Assembly: GCA_030064835.1 (NCBI GenBank)
Contig: JASJEE010000053.1
Span: 1-40,120 of the forward strand
DNA from: Microcoleaceae cyanobacterium MO_207.B10
GTDB lineage: Bacteria; Cyanobacteriota; Cyanobacteriia; Cyanobacteriales; Microcoleaceae
Direction: 5' to 3'
DNA length: 40,120 nt
The notes below the pieces were generated by a model, which was not told the DNA's origin, searched no databases, and saw only the letters and a list, made by a program, of their open reading frames with translations. Each line of letters opens with the position of its first letter. Position 1 is the stretch's first letter. This document shows, in pieces, positions 17,647-26,680 of the stretch. Both the position numbers and the translations under genes were made by a program.

Positions 17647-18846
17647 ATGTCTACACCCACAATAGGTAACGATACTTTAACAGGAACCTCCCTTGCAGAT
17701 ATTATTAAAGCTTTAGCTGGAGATGATAGCGTTAATGGTTTAGGAGGCGACGATATTATTGGTGGTGGCGTTGGCAATGATACTATTTATGGTGGTGAAG
17801 GTAACGACTCTCTCACAGGTTGGAAGGACAACGATCTTATCTACGGCGAGGATGATAATGACACTCTCCAAGGAGGAGATGGTGAAGATACCCTATATGG
17901 AGGCTTAGGTAACGACACCCTCAACGGAGGAAATGATGCTGACGAACTTTATGGCGATGGAGGCAATGATTTTCTGCAAGGACAGGGTGGCAACGATAGC
18001 CTTGATGGCGGTGATGGTAACGATACTGTAGGCGGTGGAAAAGGAGATGATACTGTCAGTGGCGGTGCGGGTGAAGACTCTGTTACTGGTTTTGATGGTA
18101 ACGACTTGCTTACCGGAAATGGAGATAACGATACCATACGTGGAGGAGAGGGTGATGATACTGTAGGTGGTGGTGAAGGAGATGACGTTATCTATGGTGG
18201 TGAAGGTAACGACTCTCTCACGGGTTGGAAGGACAACGATCTTATCTACGGCGATGATCATAATGATACCCTCAAAGGAGGAGATGGTGAAGACACTCTA
18301 GATGGAGGCTTAGATAACGACACCCTCAAGGGAGGAAATGATGCTGACGAACTTTACGGTGGTCAAGGTGATGACTTACTACAAGGTCAAGCTGGTGACG
18401 ATCGCCTTTATGGTGAAGATGGCGACGATGATCTTGGTGGTGGTAATGGCAATGATTATGTAGAAGGTGGTAACGGTAATGACTTAGTAAATGGTTGGAA
18501 TGGTGACGACACTTTGATTGGTGTTAACTCTAGTGCTGCTGAACCAGGTATTAATGAAATTGATACTTTGGGTGGTGGCAGTGGCATGGATTTATTTATT
18601 TTGGGAGATAGCACTCAAGCTTACTATAATTATAGTGGCGATGCTGACTACGCTTTAATCAAAACTTTGAATATTACTGAAGGAGATAGAATTCAATTAC
18701 ATGGTGATAGTTCTGACTATACAGTAGGTGTAAATATTGGGGGATTACCTTCAGGAATTGCTATTTATAATAATGGCGATTTGATTGCTGTTGTTGAAAA
18801 TGTTGTGGGTATGAGTTTGAACGGCTATAATGCCTCTTTTGTATAA
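17647..18846 (+). CDS. RTX calcium-binding repeat protein
   Basis: A 399-aa protein, about 290 residues of which are tandem RTX nonapeptide repeats (GGxGNDTLxGG). In characterised proteins these coil into a calcium-stabilised beta roll after secretion. The final ~100 residues (EIDTLGGGSGMDLFILG through the end ASFV) match the C-terminus of the CAP-RTX protein upstream: ADYALIKTLN against NDYALIKTFN, then SDYT and LIAVV in both. A shared C-terminal export or anchoring domain is therefore likely. There is no signal peptide and no enzymatic domain. Within the repeats, about 165 bp is nearly duplicated 405 bp apart (17788-17954 and 18193-18359), showing recent growth by duplication. A surface or extracellular matrix role is inference. 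Confidence 0.88.
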   Translation: MSTPTIGNDTLTGTSLADIIKALAGDDSVNGLGGDDIIGGGVGNDTIYGGEGNDSLTGWKDNDLIYGEDDNDTLQGGDGEDTLYGGLGNDTLNGGNDADELYGDGGNDFLQGQGGNDSLDGGDGNDTVGGGKGDDTVSGGAGEDSVTGFDGNDLLTGNGDNDTIRGGEGDDTVGGGEGDDVIYGGEGNDSLTGWKDNDLIYGDDHNDTLKGGDGEDTLDGGLDNDTLKGGNDADELYGGQGDDLLQGQAGDDRLYGEDGDDDLGGGNGNDYVEGGNGNDLVNGWNGDDTLIGVNSSAAEPGINEIDTLGGGSGMDLFILGDSTQAYYNYSGDADYALIKTLNITEGDRIQLHGDSSDYTVGVNIGGLPSGIAIYNNGDLIAVVENVVGMSLNGYNASFV

Positions 18847-19413
18847 TTAGTTCGTACTTCATATTAATTTTATTAATTTAATGTTGATCGAGACTAACTC
18901 TGTTTTCGCCTTAAAAAATTAACCGCAATGCAGGGATGTTGTATGCAACGTCCCTACAGGGTAGGGAAAATATTATTATAAATGATATAAGCATTCAGCC
19001 GTAAGCTTTCCTTTTATTTATTTTTACTACTGAATAAGCCTTAAATTCATAAATTAGTTGCAAATATAAATTAATACCAATACCTACTGGATTGAAACAT
19101 CTAAAATGGTGCGTTACAAGGAAGAGGGGGAAGATAACTATACCTATTTAGGCGTGTCAGTCCACTACCTTCATAAATTCACTATTATTTCAATATTTAG
19201 CCCTAGCAAGCTGATAGCTGTTGGCGCAGAATTCCGGAGAAAATTTACATTTTAAGATTTGGTATTATACAGCGCTTCCCAATGTTATGAATACCTGGCG
19301 AGCAAGATGCCTGCACTACAAGACATTCAATTCACCTCTTGTACATCATCAGCCCGAAATATGCTTTATAATATAACTTTAATTTACTGTCAACTTAATT
19401 AACGGAGGATAAA
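18847..19413. other. Intergenic with palindrome and AT-rich promoter region
   Basis: About 570 bases. An imperfect member of the 28-bp palindrome family lies at 18930-18957. AGCTGATAGCTGTTGGCGCA (19209-19228) resembles the AGCTATTAGC repeats at 30670-30720 and 35107-35125. A TATAAT hexamer at 19367-19372 is a candidate -10 for the ABC exporter gene, but no good -35 is seen. Confidence 0.45.
18930..18957. repeat. 28-bp palindrome, imperfect
   Basis: GCAGGGATGTTGTA followed by TGCAACGTCCCTAC, with three mismatched positions. Member of the same family. Confidence 0.8.
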
Positions 19414-21204
19414 ATGCACGAATCTACCGCCAAATCTCAAGATTTTATATCCTCAATACTTGAGAAATATCAAAACGATCGCCCCTTTCTCACCCTAATC
19501 AACCTCTACCGAGAAGACTTCAATAAAATCGGGCTATCAATGTTATTTTATATGATTAAACATAGCCCAGAATGGATAAAACCTCTAGTCATTGCCAACG
19601 TAATTGATATTATTTCCCAACCCCAAAATCACTCAGTTTCAGAACTATGGTTAAATGGTATAATCTTAGGTATAGCAGTAGTTCAAAATATCCCCACCCA
19701 TTACCTGCACGTTAGACTCCTGAGCAAAGCAACTCGCAAAATGGAATTTAATCTGCGCTCAATTATTACTAGAAGACTGCAAAATTTATCCATAGGATAT
19801 TATCAACAAAAAAATACAGGCGCACTCCAACTCAAACTACTGCGAGACGTAGACGCAATTTCCCAACTCACAAATCAAGTCTTTCAATCCTTACCAGCCA
19901 TCGGACTAAATATTTTAGTAGCAATATCCGTCACAGCAATGCGAGCGCCCCAGTTTCTCATATTCTTCTTCGGCACCGTACCCGTAGCCACAATTTTAAT
20001 CCGAATACTCAGAAATCCCATCCGCGACCACAACCAAAGATTGCGGGAAGAAATGGAAAAAATGTCAGGTCACCTGGTGGAAATGATCAAACTCATACCA
20101 GTCACCCGCGCCCACGGAGTCGAAAACACCGAAATTGAACGGACAGAAGAAAAACTAATGAACGTCAGGGAAACAGCAGTAAACCTAGACAAAATCAATG
20201 CTATTGCTGGAGCTTCCTCCTGGGTAACATTGCGACTATTTGGTTTTACCTGTTTAATCACGTCAGCTTGGTTAGCCTACACAGGAAAATGGGGGATTAC
20301 AGTAGGAGATGTAGTATTACTCACAGGTTATTTTGATTCCCTAACCACGTCAGTGATCCAAATTATGAACGTATTACCTCAAATTGGCAAAGGTTTTGAT
20401 TCACTCTCTAGCATTGGAGAAATCTTAGAGTCACCAGATATAGAACACAACTTTGATAAATCACCAGTTACAGAAGTAAAAGGAGATTTTCGATTTGAGT
20501 CAGTCGGTTTTACTTATCCCGGTCATCAAGAAGCAGCAATTCAAGATTTCTCCCTTATTGTTAAACCAGGGGAAACAGTCGCGTTCGTAGGTCCATCAGG
20601 AGCGGGTAAATCCACATTATTGAATCTAATTATTGGTTTTCTACGCCCCACCGTCGGAAAAATACAACTTGATGGCGTTGACATGAATACACTTGACCTA
20701 CGAACTTACCGCAAATTTCTGTCAGTAGTTCCCCAGGAAACCATATTATTTGAAGGCACAGTGCAGGAGAATATTCTCTACGGTTCCGATTGTACCGACG
20801 AAAACAAGTTATGGGAAGCGATTCAAGATGCAAATGCCCTAGAATTTATCTCCAAACTACCTAACGGTATCGACAGTAAAATTGGAGAAAATGGCATCAA
20901 GCTCTCTGGTGGGCAACGACAACGCCTGGCTATTGCTCGCGCCTTAATTCGTGACCCTCGTGTATTGATTCTGGATGAAGCTACAGCAGCTCTTGACAAT
21001 GCTTCGGAGGCTTTGATTCAGCAAGCTTTGGAACGTTTGCTAGCAAATCGCACAACTTTTGTAGTTGCCCATCGTCTGTCAACTATCCGTAAGGCAAGTC
21101 GGATCGTAGTATTAGAAGCAGGGCGAATGGTGGAAATTGGTAATCACGGTCAATTGATAGCAAATGAGGGGTTATTTGCTAGTTTACACAGTTTACGCAG
21201 TTGA
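19414..21204 (+). CDS. ABC exporter half-transporter (permease-ATPase fusion)
   Basis: A 596-aa type IV ABC exporter subunit of MsbA/McjD-like layout. An N-terminal membrane domain (about 35-330) with roughly six helices precedes an ATPase domain: Walker A GPSGAGKST (393-401), signature LSGGQ (497-501), Walker B LILDEA with D521 and E522, and the H-loop histidine H553 in VVAHRLS. All catalytic residues are present, so it should be active as a homodimer. A strong ribosome-binding site GGAGG lies 8 bases before ATG. It lacks the N-terminal peptidase C39 or C39-like domain expected of RTX exporters, and no HlyD-type adaptor gene is adjacent, so export of the neighbouring RTX proteins is not supported beyond proximity. 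The substrate (lipid, peptide or drug) is unknown. Confidence 0.93.
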   Translation: MHESTAKSQDFISSILEKYQNDRPFLTLINLYREDFNKIGLSMLFYMIKHSPEWIKPLVIANVIDIISQPQNHSVSELWLNGIILGIAVVQNIPTHYLHVRLLSKATRKMEFNLRSIITRRLQNLSIGYYQQKNTGALQLKLLRDVDAISQLTNQVFQSLPAIGLNILVAISVTAMRAPQFLIFFFGTVPVATILIRILRNPIRDHNQRLREEMEKMSGHLVEMIKLIPVTRAHGVENTEIERTEEKLMNVRETAVNLDKINAIAGASSWVTLRLFGFTCLITSAWLAYTGKWGITVGDVVLLTGYFDSLTTSVIQIMNVLPQIGKGFDSLSSIGEILESPDIEHNFDKSPVTEVKGDFRFESVGFTYPGHQEAAIQDFSLIVKPGETVAFVGPSGAGKSTLLNLIIGFLRPTVGKIQLDGVDMNTLDLRTYRKFLSVVPQETILFEGTVQENILYGSDCTDENKLWEAIQDANALEFISKLPNGIDSKIGENGIKLSGGQRQRLAIARALIRDPRVLILDEATAALDNASEALIQQALERLLANRTTFVVAHRLSTIRKASRIVVLEAGRMVEIGNHGQLIANEGLFASLHSLRS

Positions 21205-21393
21205 GTTTGTAGAAGTAGTTATAATTTTAAATCAAGAAAGAATAGAATAAAAGTTTTAGTAAATTCAGGAAAATACCCCTGCATCACTTCCAATCGAAAA
21301 TCAAACAACAAGCGCAAATGTTTGAGAAGAAATAGCTTTATGTGGAGCATAATATTCTCTGGATCACAAAGGGGATTCTCCCATGGTAGTCTT

Positions 21394-21499
21394 GGTCAGC
21401 TGAATACTGGGATGATTTCGGCTGACACGGGGACACACCAGACACGGGGATTATGGTTCCTGCTCGGGCGACAAAATCATCCCGCAATTATGCAATGCC
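21394..21499 (+). mobile_element. MITE relic related to 17229-17335
   Basis: This sequence matches the 17229-17335 element in reverse orientation. Both contain TGGGATGATTTCGGCTGACA, then GACACGGGGATTATGGTT, and end AATTATG...ATGCC or its equivalent. The left end is damaged: GGTCAGCTGAAT replaces GGCGTTGCTGAAT. No matching target duplication borders the end itself. Confidence 0.7.
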
Positions 21500-21603
21500 A
21501 AAAAATTAGATGGGTTTGTCTTGGTCAGTAATCCTTCTGACATCTTCACTAATCAGAAATCATTAACTGTAGTTTACAGCGGTTTTCATTTCAGTAGACC
21601 ACA

Positions 21604-21631
21604 GTAGGGACGTTGCATGCAACGTCCCTAC
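21604..21631. repeat. Perfect 28-bp palindrome
   Basis: Arms GTAGGGACGTTGCA and TGCAACGTCCCTAC pair perfectly with no loop. Related 28-bp palindromes lie at 9513-9540, 13883-13910, 14008-14035, 18930-18957 and 28197-28224. Confidence 0.9.
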
Positions 21632-21698
21632 AAGCTTTTGGTTATGGCTCCGGTGGTTCATCAATTTGAAAAGCGCTGTAAGATCAAAGTATTAACAT

Positions 21699-21959
21699 TT
21701 ATGCTTTGTCTAAATCTTTGAGAGACTGTTGTAGTGGAGTAGAAGCTACATCTTTTAACTAAATTAATTCTTTCTGGGCTTGAGTTATGAACTGTTTAGT
21801 TAGATCGGTATATGAAGGTTTTTTATCCCCTTTAGCGTACAATTGATTGCAGTGAGCTAATGACTGATTCCAAACATATCGGCAACACCCAAATAGTTGA
21901 TTTAATTTGGTTGTTTGAAGATGATTAGGGTAGATTCTGTATTTAGATCTAGCTTTCAA
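21699..21959 (-). pseudogene. IS200/IS605 tnpB 5' fragment, decayed
   Basis: From ATG at 21959 the frame reads MKARSKYRIYPNHLQTTKLN, then QLFGCCRYVWNQSLAHCNQL, the N-terminal helix-turn-helix region typical of TnpB (OrfB), the RNA-guided nuclease of IS605-type elements. A TAG at the position of a conserved tryptophan (QKELI*LKDVAS) interrupts it, after which the family pattern continues as STPLQQSLKDLDKA to a stop at 21699. The RuvC-like catalytic domain is absent. It is therefore a dead 5' remnant of 87 codons. The hairpin at 22007-22061 just upstream is the matching element end. Confidence 0.85.
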
Positions 21960-22006
21960 TGTTTTTGACCTATTATTAACACCAAAGCAATATTGTTATA
22001 GTATGG

Positions 22007-22061
22007 GTTGGCATTCATCCGGGTACCAAATTAAAATTATGGTGTCGAGATGAATGCCAAC
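22007..22061. mobile_element. IS605-type end hairpin
   Basis: Perfect 13-bp arms GTTGGCATTCATC (22007-22019) and GATGAATGCCAAC (22049-22061) enclose a 29-base AT-rich loop. It lies about 50 bases upstream of the tnpB start, where the left-end hairpin recognised by the TnpA transposase is found in this family. No tnpA gene is present. Confidence 0.6.
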
Positions 22062-22682
22062 ATTTAGATGAAAATTAGTAAAAATATGTAAAATTTGACA
22101 CTAATTCATAAATATGTTAAAGTTTGACAGTTATTTTATCCTTTTAAAATGAATAAAATAATATAAAAGGACATTTGATCTCTAAATTCCTCAAAACCAG
22201 GGAAGATGGGTGCAGGGAAAAATCCTCAGCTATACAATTTCTATTGGGAAGCATCTACGTTAATTTTTGTAAATTCTTTTAATGCAGCCTTGGCATTAGA
22301 AATTATCCTATTTTTACATTTACTTACATAGTTTTTAATTTTCGTCTATAGACTCAGGTCAATATCTATCTTTGTAACTGGGGAACTAGCAAGATGAAAA
22401 AAATCATCAAATTATACTGATATTGTCAGGGGAATATGAATTATATTGCTTCTATAAATTAATCATAATTTTGCAATTGGCAATTTTTAAAGCAATTTTC
22501 AATAAACTTGAAAATAATGTTATAATAATCAAAAAAAATCTCAATTAAATTAATAATATTATTGTAGAAACTTTTGATTATCTTAAAGCATACTAATCAC
22601 AACTATTCATTAAGTAAAACATAGTAAAAGGCAGTAAAAGGCAAATTAATGTATTTCCATAAAAGCGGAAACTTCTTAAACT
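22062..22682. other. Intergenic, no gene seen
   Basis: About 620 very AT-rich bases upstream of the adenylate cyclase gene. I see no coherent reading frame, clear terminator or strong promoter. Just before the ATG is CATAAAAGCGGAAACTTCTT, without a good Shine-Dalgarno motif. Confidence 0.4.
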
Positions 22683-25600
22683 ATGAATGACCAAGACAAG
22701 ACGAAAGACGAACTGATTCAGGAATTGGTAAATCTCCGCCAAAGTTTTGCTGAACTAGAAGCAAAAAATTCAACTTGCAATTTAACAGAAAATCAGTTAA
22801 ATATAATCATTGAAGAGCGCACAGCAGCTCTCAAAGAATCAAACGATCAGTTAGTAGAAGAAATTGTAGAACATCAACGAGCAGAAATAGCTCTGAAAGC
22901 AGCTCAAGAACAATTGCAAACAGTTTTAGCAGCAGTACCAGGTACAGTTTCTTGGATTAGTTCAGATTTACGTTATATAGAAGTCAATCAGCAGTTGGCT
23001 AATATGTTTGGTATGGACCGTGCCGAATTCGTAAACAAAAATATTGGTTTTCTGGGAACAAGTTCTGAGTTTAATGACTTTGTGGCAGAATTTTTTACTA
23101 CTTCTCAAATAGAGGCAACCCGTGAGATTATATCTGTAGTTCATGGGGAACCAAGAAATTATTTAATTGTTGCCGAAAAATACAATCAAAACAGAGCAGC
23201 TTTTGTTGTAGGTATAGATATTACCGAACGCAAACAGGCAGAAAATAACCTCAAAAATGCCAAAGAACAATTGCAAACAGTTTTAGGAGCAGTACCAGGT
23301 ACAGTTTCTTGGATTAGTTCAGATTTGCGTTACATAGAAGTGAATCAACAATTAGCTGATATGTTTGGTATGCTCCGACTAGAATTTGTAGGCAAAAATA
23401 TTGGTTTTTTAGGAACAAGTTCTGAGTTTAATGACTTTGTTGAAAATTTTTTTGCTACTCCAGACTCAGAAATTACTGGTGAAATTACCTCCCTAGTGCA
23501 TGGAGAAATACGCAATTATTTAGTTGTTGCAGAAAAGTACAATCAAAACCAAGCTGCTTTTGTTGTAGGTATAGATATTACTGAACGCAAACAGGCACAA
23601 AACAATCTTTTAGAAGCAAAAGAAAAATTAGAAACAGTCTTGGAAGCAGTGCCAGGAATGGTTTCCTGGATTAGTTCAGATTTAAAATATATTGAGGTAA
23701 ATCAACAATTAGCTGATTTATTTGAGAAGCCACGAGCCGAATTTATTGGTAAAGATATTGGCTTCCTAGATGATTCGTCTGAGTTTAATTCCTCAATCAA
23801 AAGATTTTTTGATAGTGATGAGCAAGAAATCACTTATGAAATAACTTCAAAATACTACGGAAAACCTAAAAATTATCTAATAGTAGCTCGCAAGTATAAT
23901 CAAAATCAAGCTGCTTTTGTTGTAGGTATAGATATTACCGAACGGAGACAAGCGGAATTAGACCTTGGGGCAACTAAAGACCAGTTAGGAGCTATTTTAG
24001 AAGCGATACCTGGTATTGTATCTTGGATTAGTTCAGATTTGTTCTATTTAGGGGTTAATCAGCATTTAGCAGAAATGTACAATTTACCTCAAGATGCTTT
24101 CATCGGTCAACATATTGGGTTTCTGAAAGCTAGTGAAGAATTTAGCGAATTTATGAGTAAGTTTTTTGCTAGCCCTGTTGACGATGATGGTCAAGAAATT
24201 TCTGCTTATGTGAATGGTAGTCGTCGGAATTATTTGATTGTTGCCCAAAAATATGATTTAGGGAAAGCTGCTTTTGCTATAGGGATTGATATTACTGACC
24301 GCAAACTAGCAGAAGCTAGATTAAAGCAAGCAGAAGAAAAATATCGCACTATATTTGAAAATGCTGTTGAAGGAATTTTCCAAACTACCCCTGATGGCTA
24401 TTTCCTGAGTGCCAACCCAGCATTAGCTCGAATTTACGGCTATGACTCTCCAGAAGAGATGATGGTTAACCTCACCTGCTTACAACATCAACTTTACGGC
24501 GTTCCAGAGCGTCGCGCTCAATTTATTGAAATGCTACAAGTACAGGATATTGTACTCAACTATGAATCACAAATATATCGTCGAGATGGCAGTCTGATCT
24601 GGATTTCTGAAAATGCTAGAGCTGTACGAGATCAGGATGGTAATTTAATTCGTTATGAGGGAACTGTTGAGGATATTACAGATCGCAAACAAGCACAGGA
24701 AGCTTTAGAAAGAGCAAATCAACAGTTAGAAACTAAAGTTGAAGAACGTACTGTAGCGCTCAAAGAATCAAATCGTTTGCTAATGACGGAAATTTCTGAC
24801 AAACAGCGCGTGGAGACAGCTTTGCGGAAATCAGAAGCGGAACTGCGGGCTCTATTTGAGGCGATGACAGATGTAATTACTGTATTTGATGCCAAAGGAA
24901 GATATGTCAAAATCTTATCTACTAACTCTGAAGTATTATATAGTCCCACTAGTGAATTGATTGGTAAGAGTGTTTACGAGGTTTTGCCTCCTCACCAAGC
25001 TAATTTGTTTATGATAAATATTCAACGGGTTTTAAATACAAGTGAAACTGTTAACATAGAATATAGCTTGCTGATCAGCAATAATAACCAGAATTATAAT
25101 GATAATCAAGGGCATAATTCTTTGTGGGGAATTTCATGTGAAATGCCAAATAAAAACTCTCAGTCCCCCTCCACATTTCCCTATCCCCATTCTCCTATTC
25201 CTAATCCTAATGAAGTTTGGTTTGCTGCTAGTATTTCACCTTTACCAGATAATTGCGTAATTTGGGTGGCGCGTAATATTACAGAACGCAAACGGGTGCT
25301 AGATGCTCTCCAAAAAGCTGAGGAAAAATATCGTACTATTTTTGAAAATACTGCCGAGGGAATATTCCAGACTACGACTGATGGATGTTTTCTGAGTGCA
25401 AATCCGGCATTAGTACGAATGTATGGTTATTCCTCAGAAATAGAGTTGAAACAAGGGATGACAGATATTACTCGGCAATTATATGTTAAGCAAAATCGCC
25501 GTTATGAGTTTATTGATGCTGTTGAAAAACATGGTTCTATTTCAAGTTTTGAATCAGAGGTTTATCGTGCTGATGGTAGTGTGATTTGGACTTCTGAAAA

Positions 25601-26333
25601 TGCTCGTGTTGTACGTAATTTTGAGGGAGAAATTCTTTACTATGAAGGTACTGTTCAAGACATCACAAAACGTAAGTATGTAGAAACTGCTCTGCGCCTG
25701 GAACAAGAAAAATCAGAGCGTTTATTGCTGAATATTTTACCAATAAAAATTGCGGAAAAATTAAAGCAAAATCAACATCCAATTGCTAAACGTTATGATA
25801 ATATAACCATTTTGTTTGCTGATATTGTTGATTTTACTGGTTTCTCAGCTCGCATTTCACCTAGTGAACTTGTGGATATGCTCAACCAAATTTTCTCAGC
25901 TTTCGATCAACTAACTGAACACCATAATTTGGAGAAGATTAAGACTATAGGAGATTCTTATATGGTAGTTGGTGGTTTACCTGCTGCACAAAAAAATCAT
26001 GCAGAGGCGATCGCTAAAATGGCTCTAGATATGCAGCACGCAATTACTAAATTTGAGAACGACCGCGGAGATCCATTCCAAATTCGGATCGGTATTAATA
26101 CTGGACCTGCTGTTGCTGGCGTGATTGGTATTAAAAAGTTTATTTATGATTTGTGGGGTGATACAGTTAATGTGGCATCTCGAATGGAAGCAACTGGAAC
26201 ACCTGGAAGAATTCAAGTAACGGAAGCTACTTATAAAATATTAAAAGATAAGTTTTTATGGGAATCTCGTGGTTATATTTCAGTAAGAGGTAGGGGGGAA
26301 ATGATGACTTATTGGTTGATGGGTAAGGTTTAA
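22683..26333 (+). CDS. Multi-PAS class III adenylate cyclase
   Basis: A 1216-aa signalling enzyme that should make cAMP. After a coiled coil (1-72), four closely similar PAS domains repeat every 119 residues (starting near 77, 196, 315 and 434; each with VPGxVSWISSDL). They are followed by a PAS-PAC (about 550-665), another coiled coil, a PAS with a Pro-rich insert (about 710-880), a PAS-PAC (about 885-1005) and the catalytic domain (about 1015-1210). Catalytic residues are all present: metal-binding D1047 (FADIVDFT) and D1091 (TIGDSYM), adenine-selecting K1087 and D1156, and transition-state N1163 and R1167 (VNVASRM). That set predicts adenylate, not guanylate, specificity. No membrane segments are seen, so it is probably cytoplasmic. 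PAS ligands cannot be predicted. The stop codon overlaps a MITE target duplication. Confidence 0.93.
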   Translation: MNDQDKTKDELIQELVNLRQSFAELEAKNSTCNLTENQLNIIIEERTAALKESNDQLVEEIVEHQRAEIALKAAQEQLQTVLAAVPGTVSWISSDLRYIEVNQQLANMFGMDRAEFVNKNIGFLGTSSEFNDFVAEFFTTSQIEATREIISVVHGEPRNYLIVAEKYNQNRAAFVVGIDITERKQAENNLKNAKEQLQTVLGAVPGTVSWISSDLRYIEVNQQLADMFGMLRLEFVGKNIGFLGTSSEFNDFVENFFATPDSEITGEITSLVHGEIRNYLVVAEKYNQNQAAFVVGIDITERKQAQNNLLEAKEKLETVLEAVPGMVSWISSDLKYIEVNQQLADLFEKPRAEFIGKDIGFLDDSSEFNSSIKRFFDSDEQEITYEITSKYYGKPKNYLIVARKYNQNQAAFVVGIDITERRQAELDLGATKDQLGAILEAIPGIVSWISSDLFYLGVNQHLAEMYNLPQDAFIGQHIGFLKASEEFSEFMSKFFASPVDDDGQEISAYVNGSRRNYLIVAQKYDLGKAAFAIGIDITDRKLAEARLKQAEEKYRTIFENAVEGIFQTTPDGYFLSANPALARIYGYDSPEEMMVNLTCLQHQLYGVPERRAQFIEMLQVQDIVLNYESQIYRRDGSLIWISENARAVRDQDGNLIRYEGTVEDITDRKQAQEALERANQQLETKVEERTVALKESNRLLMTEISDKQRVETALRKSEAELRALFEAMTDVITVFDAKGRYVKILSTNSEVLYSPTSELIGKSVYEVLPPHQANLFMINIQRVLNTSETVNIEYSLLISNNNQNYNDNQGHNSLWGISCEMPNKNSQSPSTFPYPHSPIPNPNEVWFAASISPLPDNCVIWVARNITERKRVLDALQKAEEKYRTIFENTAEGIFQTTTDGCFLSANPALVRMYGYSSEIELKQGMTDITRQLYVKQNRRYEFIDAVEKHGSISSFESEVYRADGSVIWTSENARVVRNFEGEILYYEGTVQDITKRKYVETALRLEQEKSERLLLNILPIKIAEKLKQNQHPIAKRYDNITILFADIVDFTGFSARISPSELVDMLNQIFSAFDQLTEHHNLEKIKTIGDSYMVVGGLPAAQKNHAEAIAKMALDMQHAITKFENDRGDPFQIRIGINTGPAVAGVIGIKKFIYDLWGDTVNVASRMEATGTPGRIQVTEATYKILKDKFLWESRGYISVRGRGEMMTYWLMGKV

Positions 26334-26340
26334 TTATTTC

Positions 26341-26452
26341 GGCATTGCTGAATCAAGGTATGAAAATAAAAACTCAACAATCTAGAATAGTTACTATTTA
26401 ATAGTTTAGCGATCGCTAATAAATATAAATCAGACCCAAAATCAGCAACGCC
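26341..26452. mobile_element. MITE with GGCRTTGCTGA TIRs and 8-bp TSD
   Basis: A 112-bp element. The left end GGCATTGCTGAATCAAGG and the right end, reverse complement GGCGTTGCTGATTTTGGG, form imperfect terminal inverted repeats. Perfect 8-bp direct repeats ATTATTTC flank it (26333-26340 and 26453-26460). The left one includes the last base of the adenylate cyclase stop codon. Confidence 0.87.
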
Positions 26453-26459
26453 ATTATTT

Positions 26460-26486
26460 CAGTTATCAGTTATCAGTTATCAGTAT
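26460..26486. repeat. CAGTTAT heptanucleotide repeat
   Basis: Three tandem copies of CAGTTAT followed by CAGTAT. Short tandem repeats of seven bases are frequent between cyanobacterial genes. The first unit begins in the right MITE target duplication. Confidence 0.8.
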
Positions 26487-26510
26487 CTGCTTCTAAAGCA
26501 ATAGGCTTTA

Positions 26511-26680
26511 TAGAACCCCTAAGTGTATCTTTTTGAAGCTAAATTAGTTTCTGAAGTAGGTAGTATATCGAGCAGTTTGGGGCTAGGTAATGGCCGAGTG
26601 GGAAGTATTGATGCCAATAATGATTAGACCAAGAAACTTTCAGGCTGATAATTAGGCAAGGATATCTCAAATGGGTTCTA
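26511..26680. mobile_element. TA-flanked MITE, solo copy
   Basis: The ends TAGAACCCCTAAGTGTATCT and ATATCTCAAATGGGTTCTA match those of the element nested in the IS630 transposase at 29743-29921. TA lies outside each end (26509-26510 and 26681-26682), the target typical of IS630/Tc1-mariner movement. The 130-bp interior is unrelated to that of the other copy and encodes nothing. Confidence 0.75.

Larger units (their letters stand above)
21205..21698. other. Intergenic with MITE relic and palindrome
   Basis: No gene is supported. The gap holds a MITE relic (21394-21499), an 11-bp direct repeat around it (GTCTTGGTCAG at 21389-21399 and 21518-21528) and a perfect 28-bp palindrome (21604-21631). 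Short plus-strand frames here run through the MITE and are not coding. Confidence 0.5.

Noticed and set aside
17905-18261. Minus-strand frame opposite the second RTX gene
   Set aside because: Same repeat-mirroring artefact, with low-complexity Val/Ile/Ser text and no start signal.
19414-21204. ABC transporter as the dedicated type I exporter of the adjacent RTX proteins
   Set aside because: No C39-like domain and no HlyD-type adaptor gene nearby; adjacency alone is weak evidence, so only the exporter class is called.
21322-21531. 69-codon plus-strand frame
   Set aside because: It is produced by the MITE relic at 21394-21499.
26460-26486. CAGTTAT repeats as a CRISPR array
   Set aside because: Units are seven bases with no spacers, so this is a simple tandem repeat. 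No CRISPR-like array or cas gene was seen anywhere in the window.
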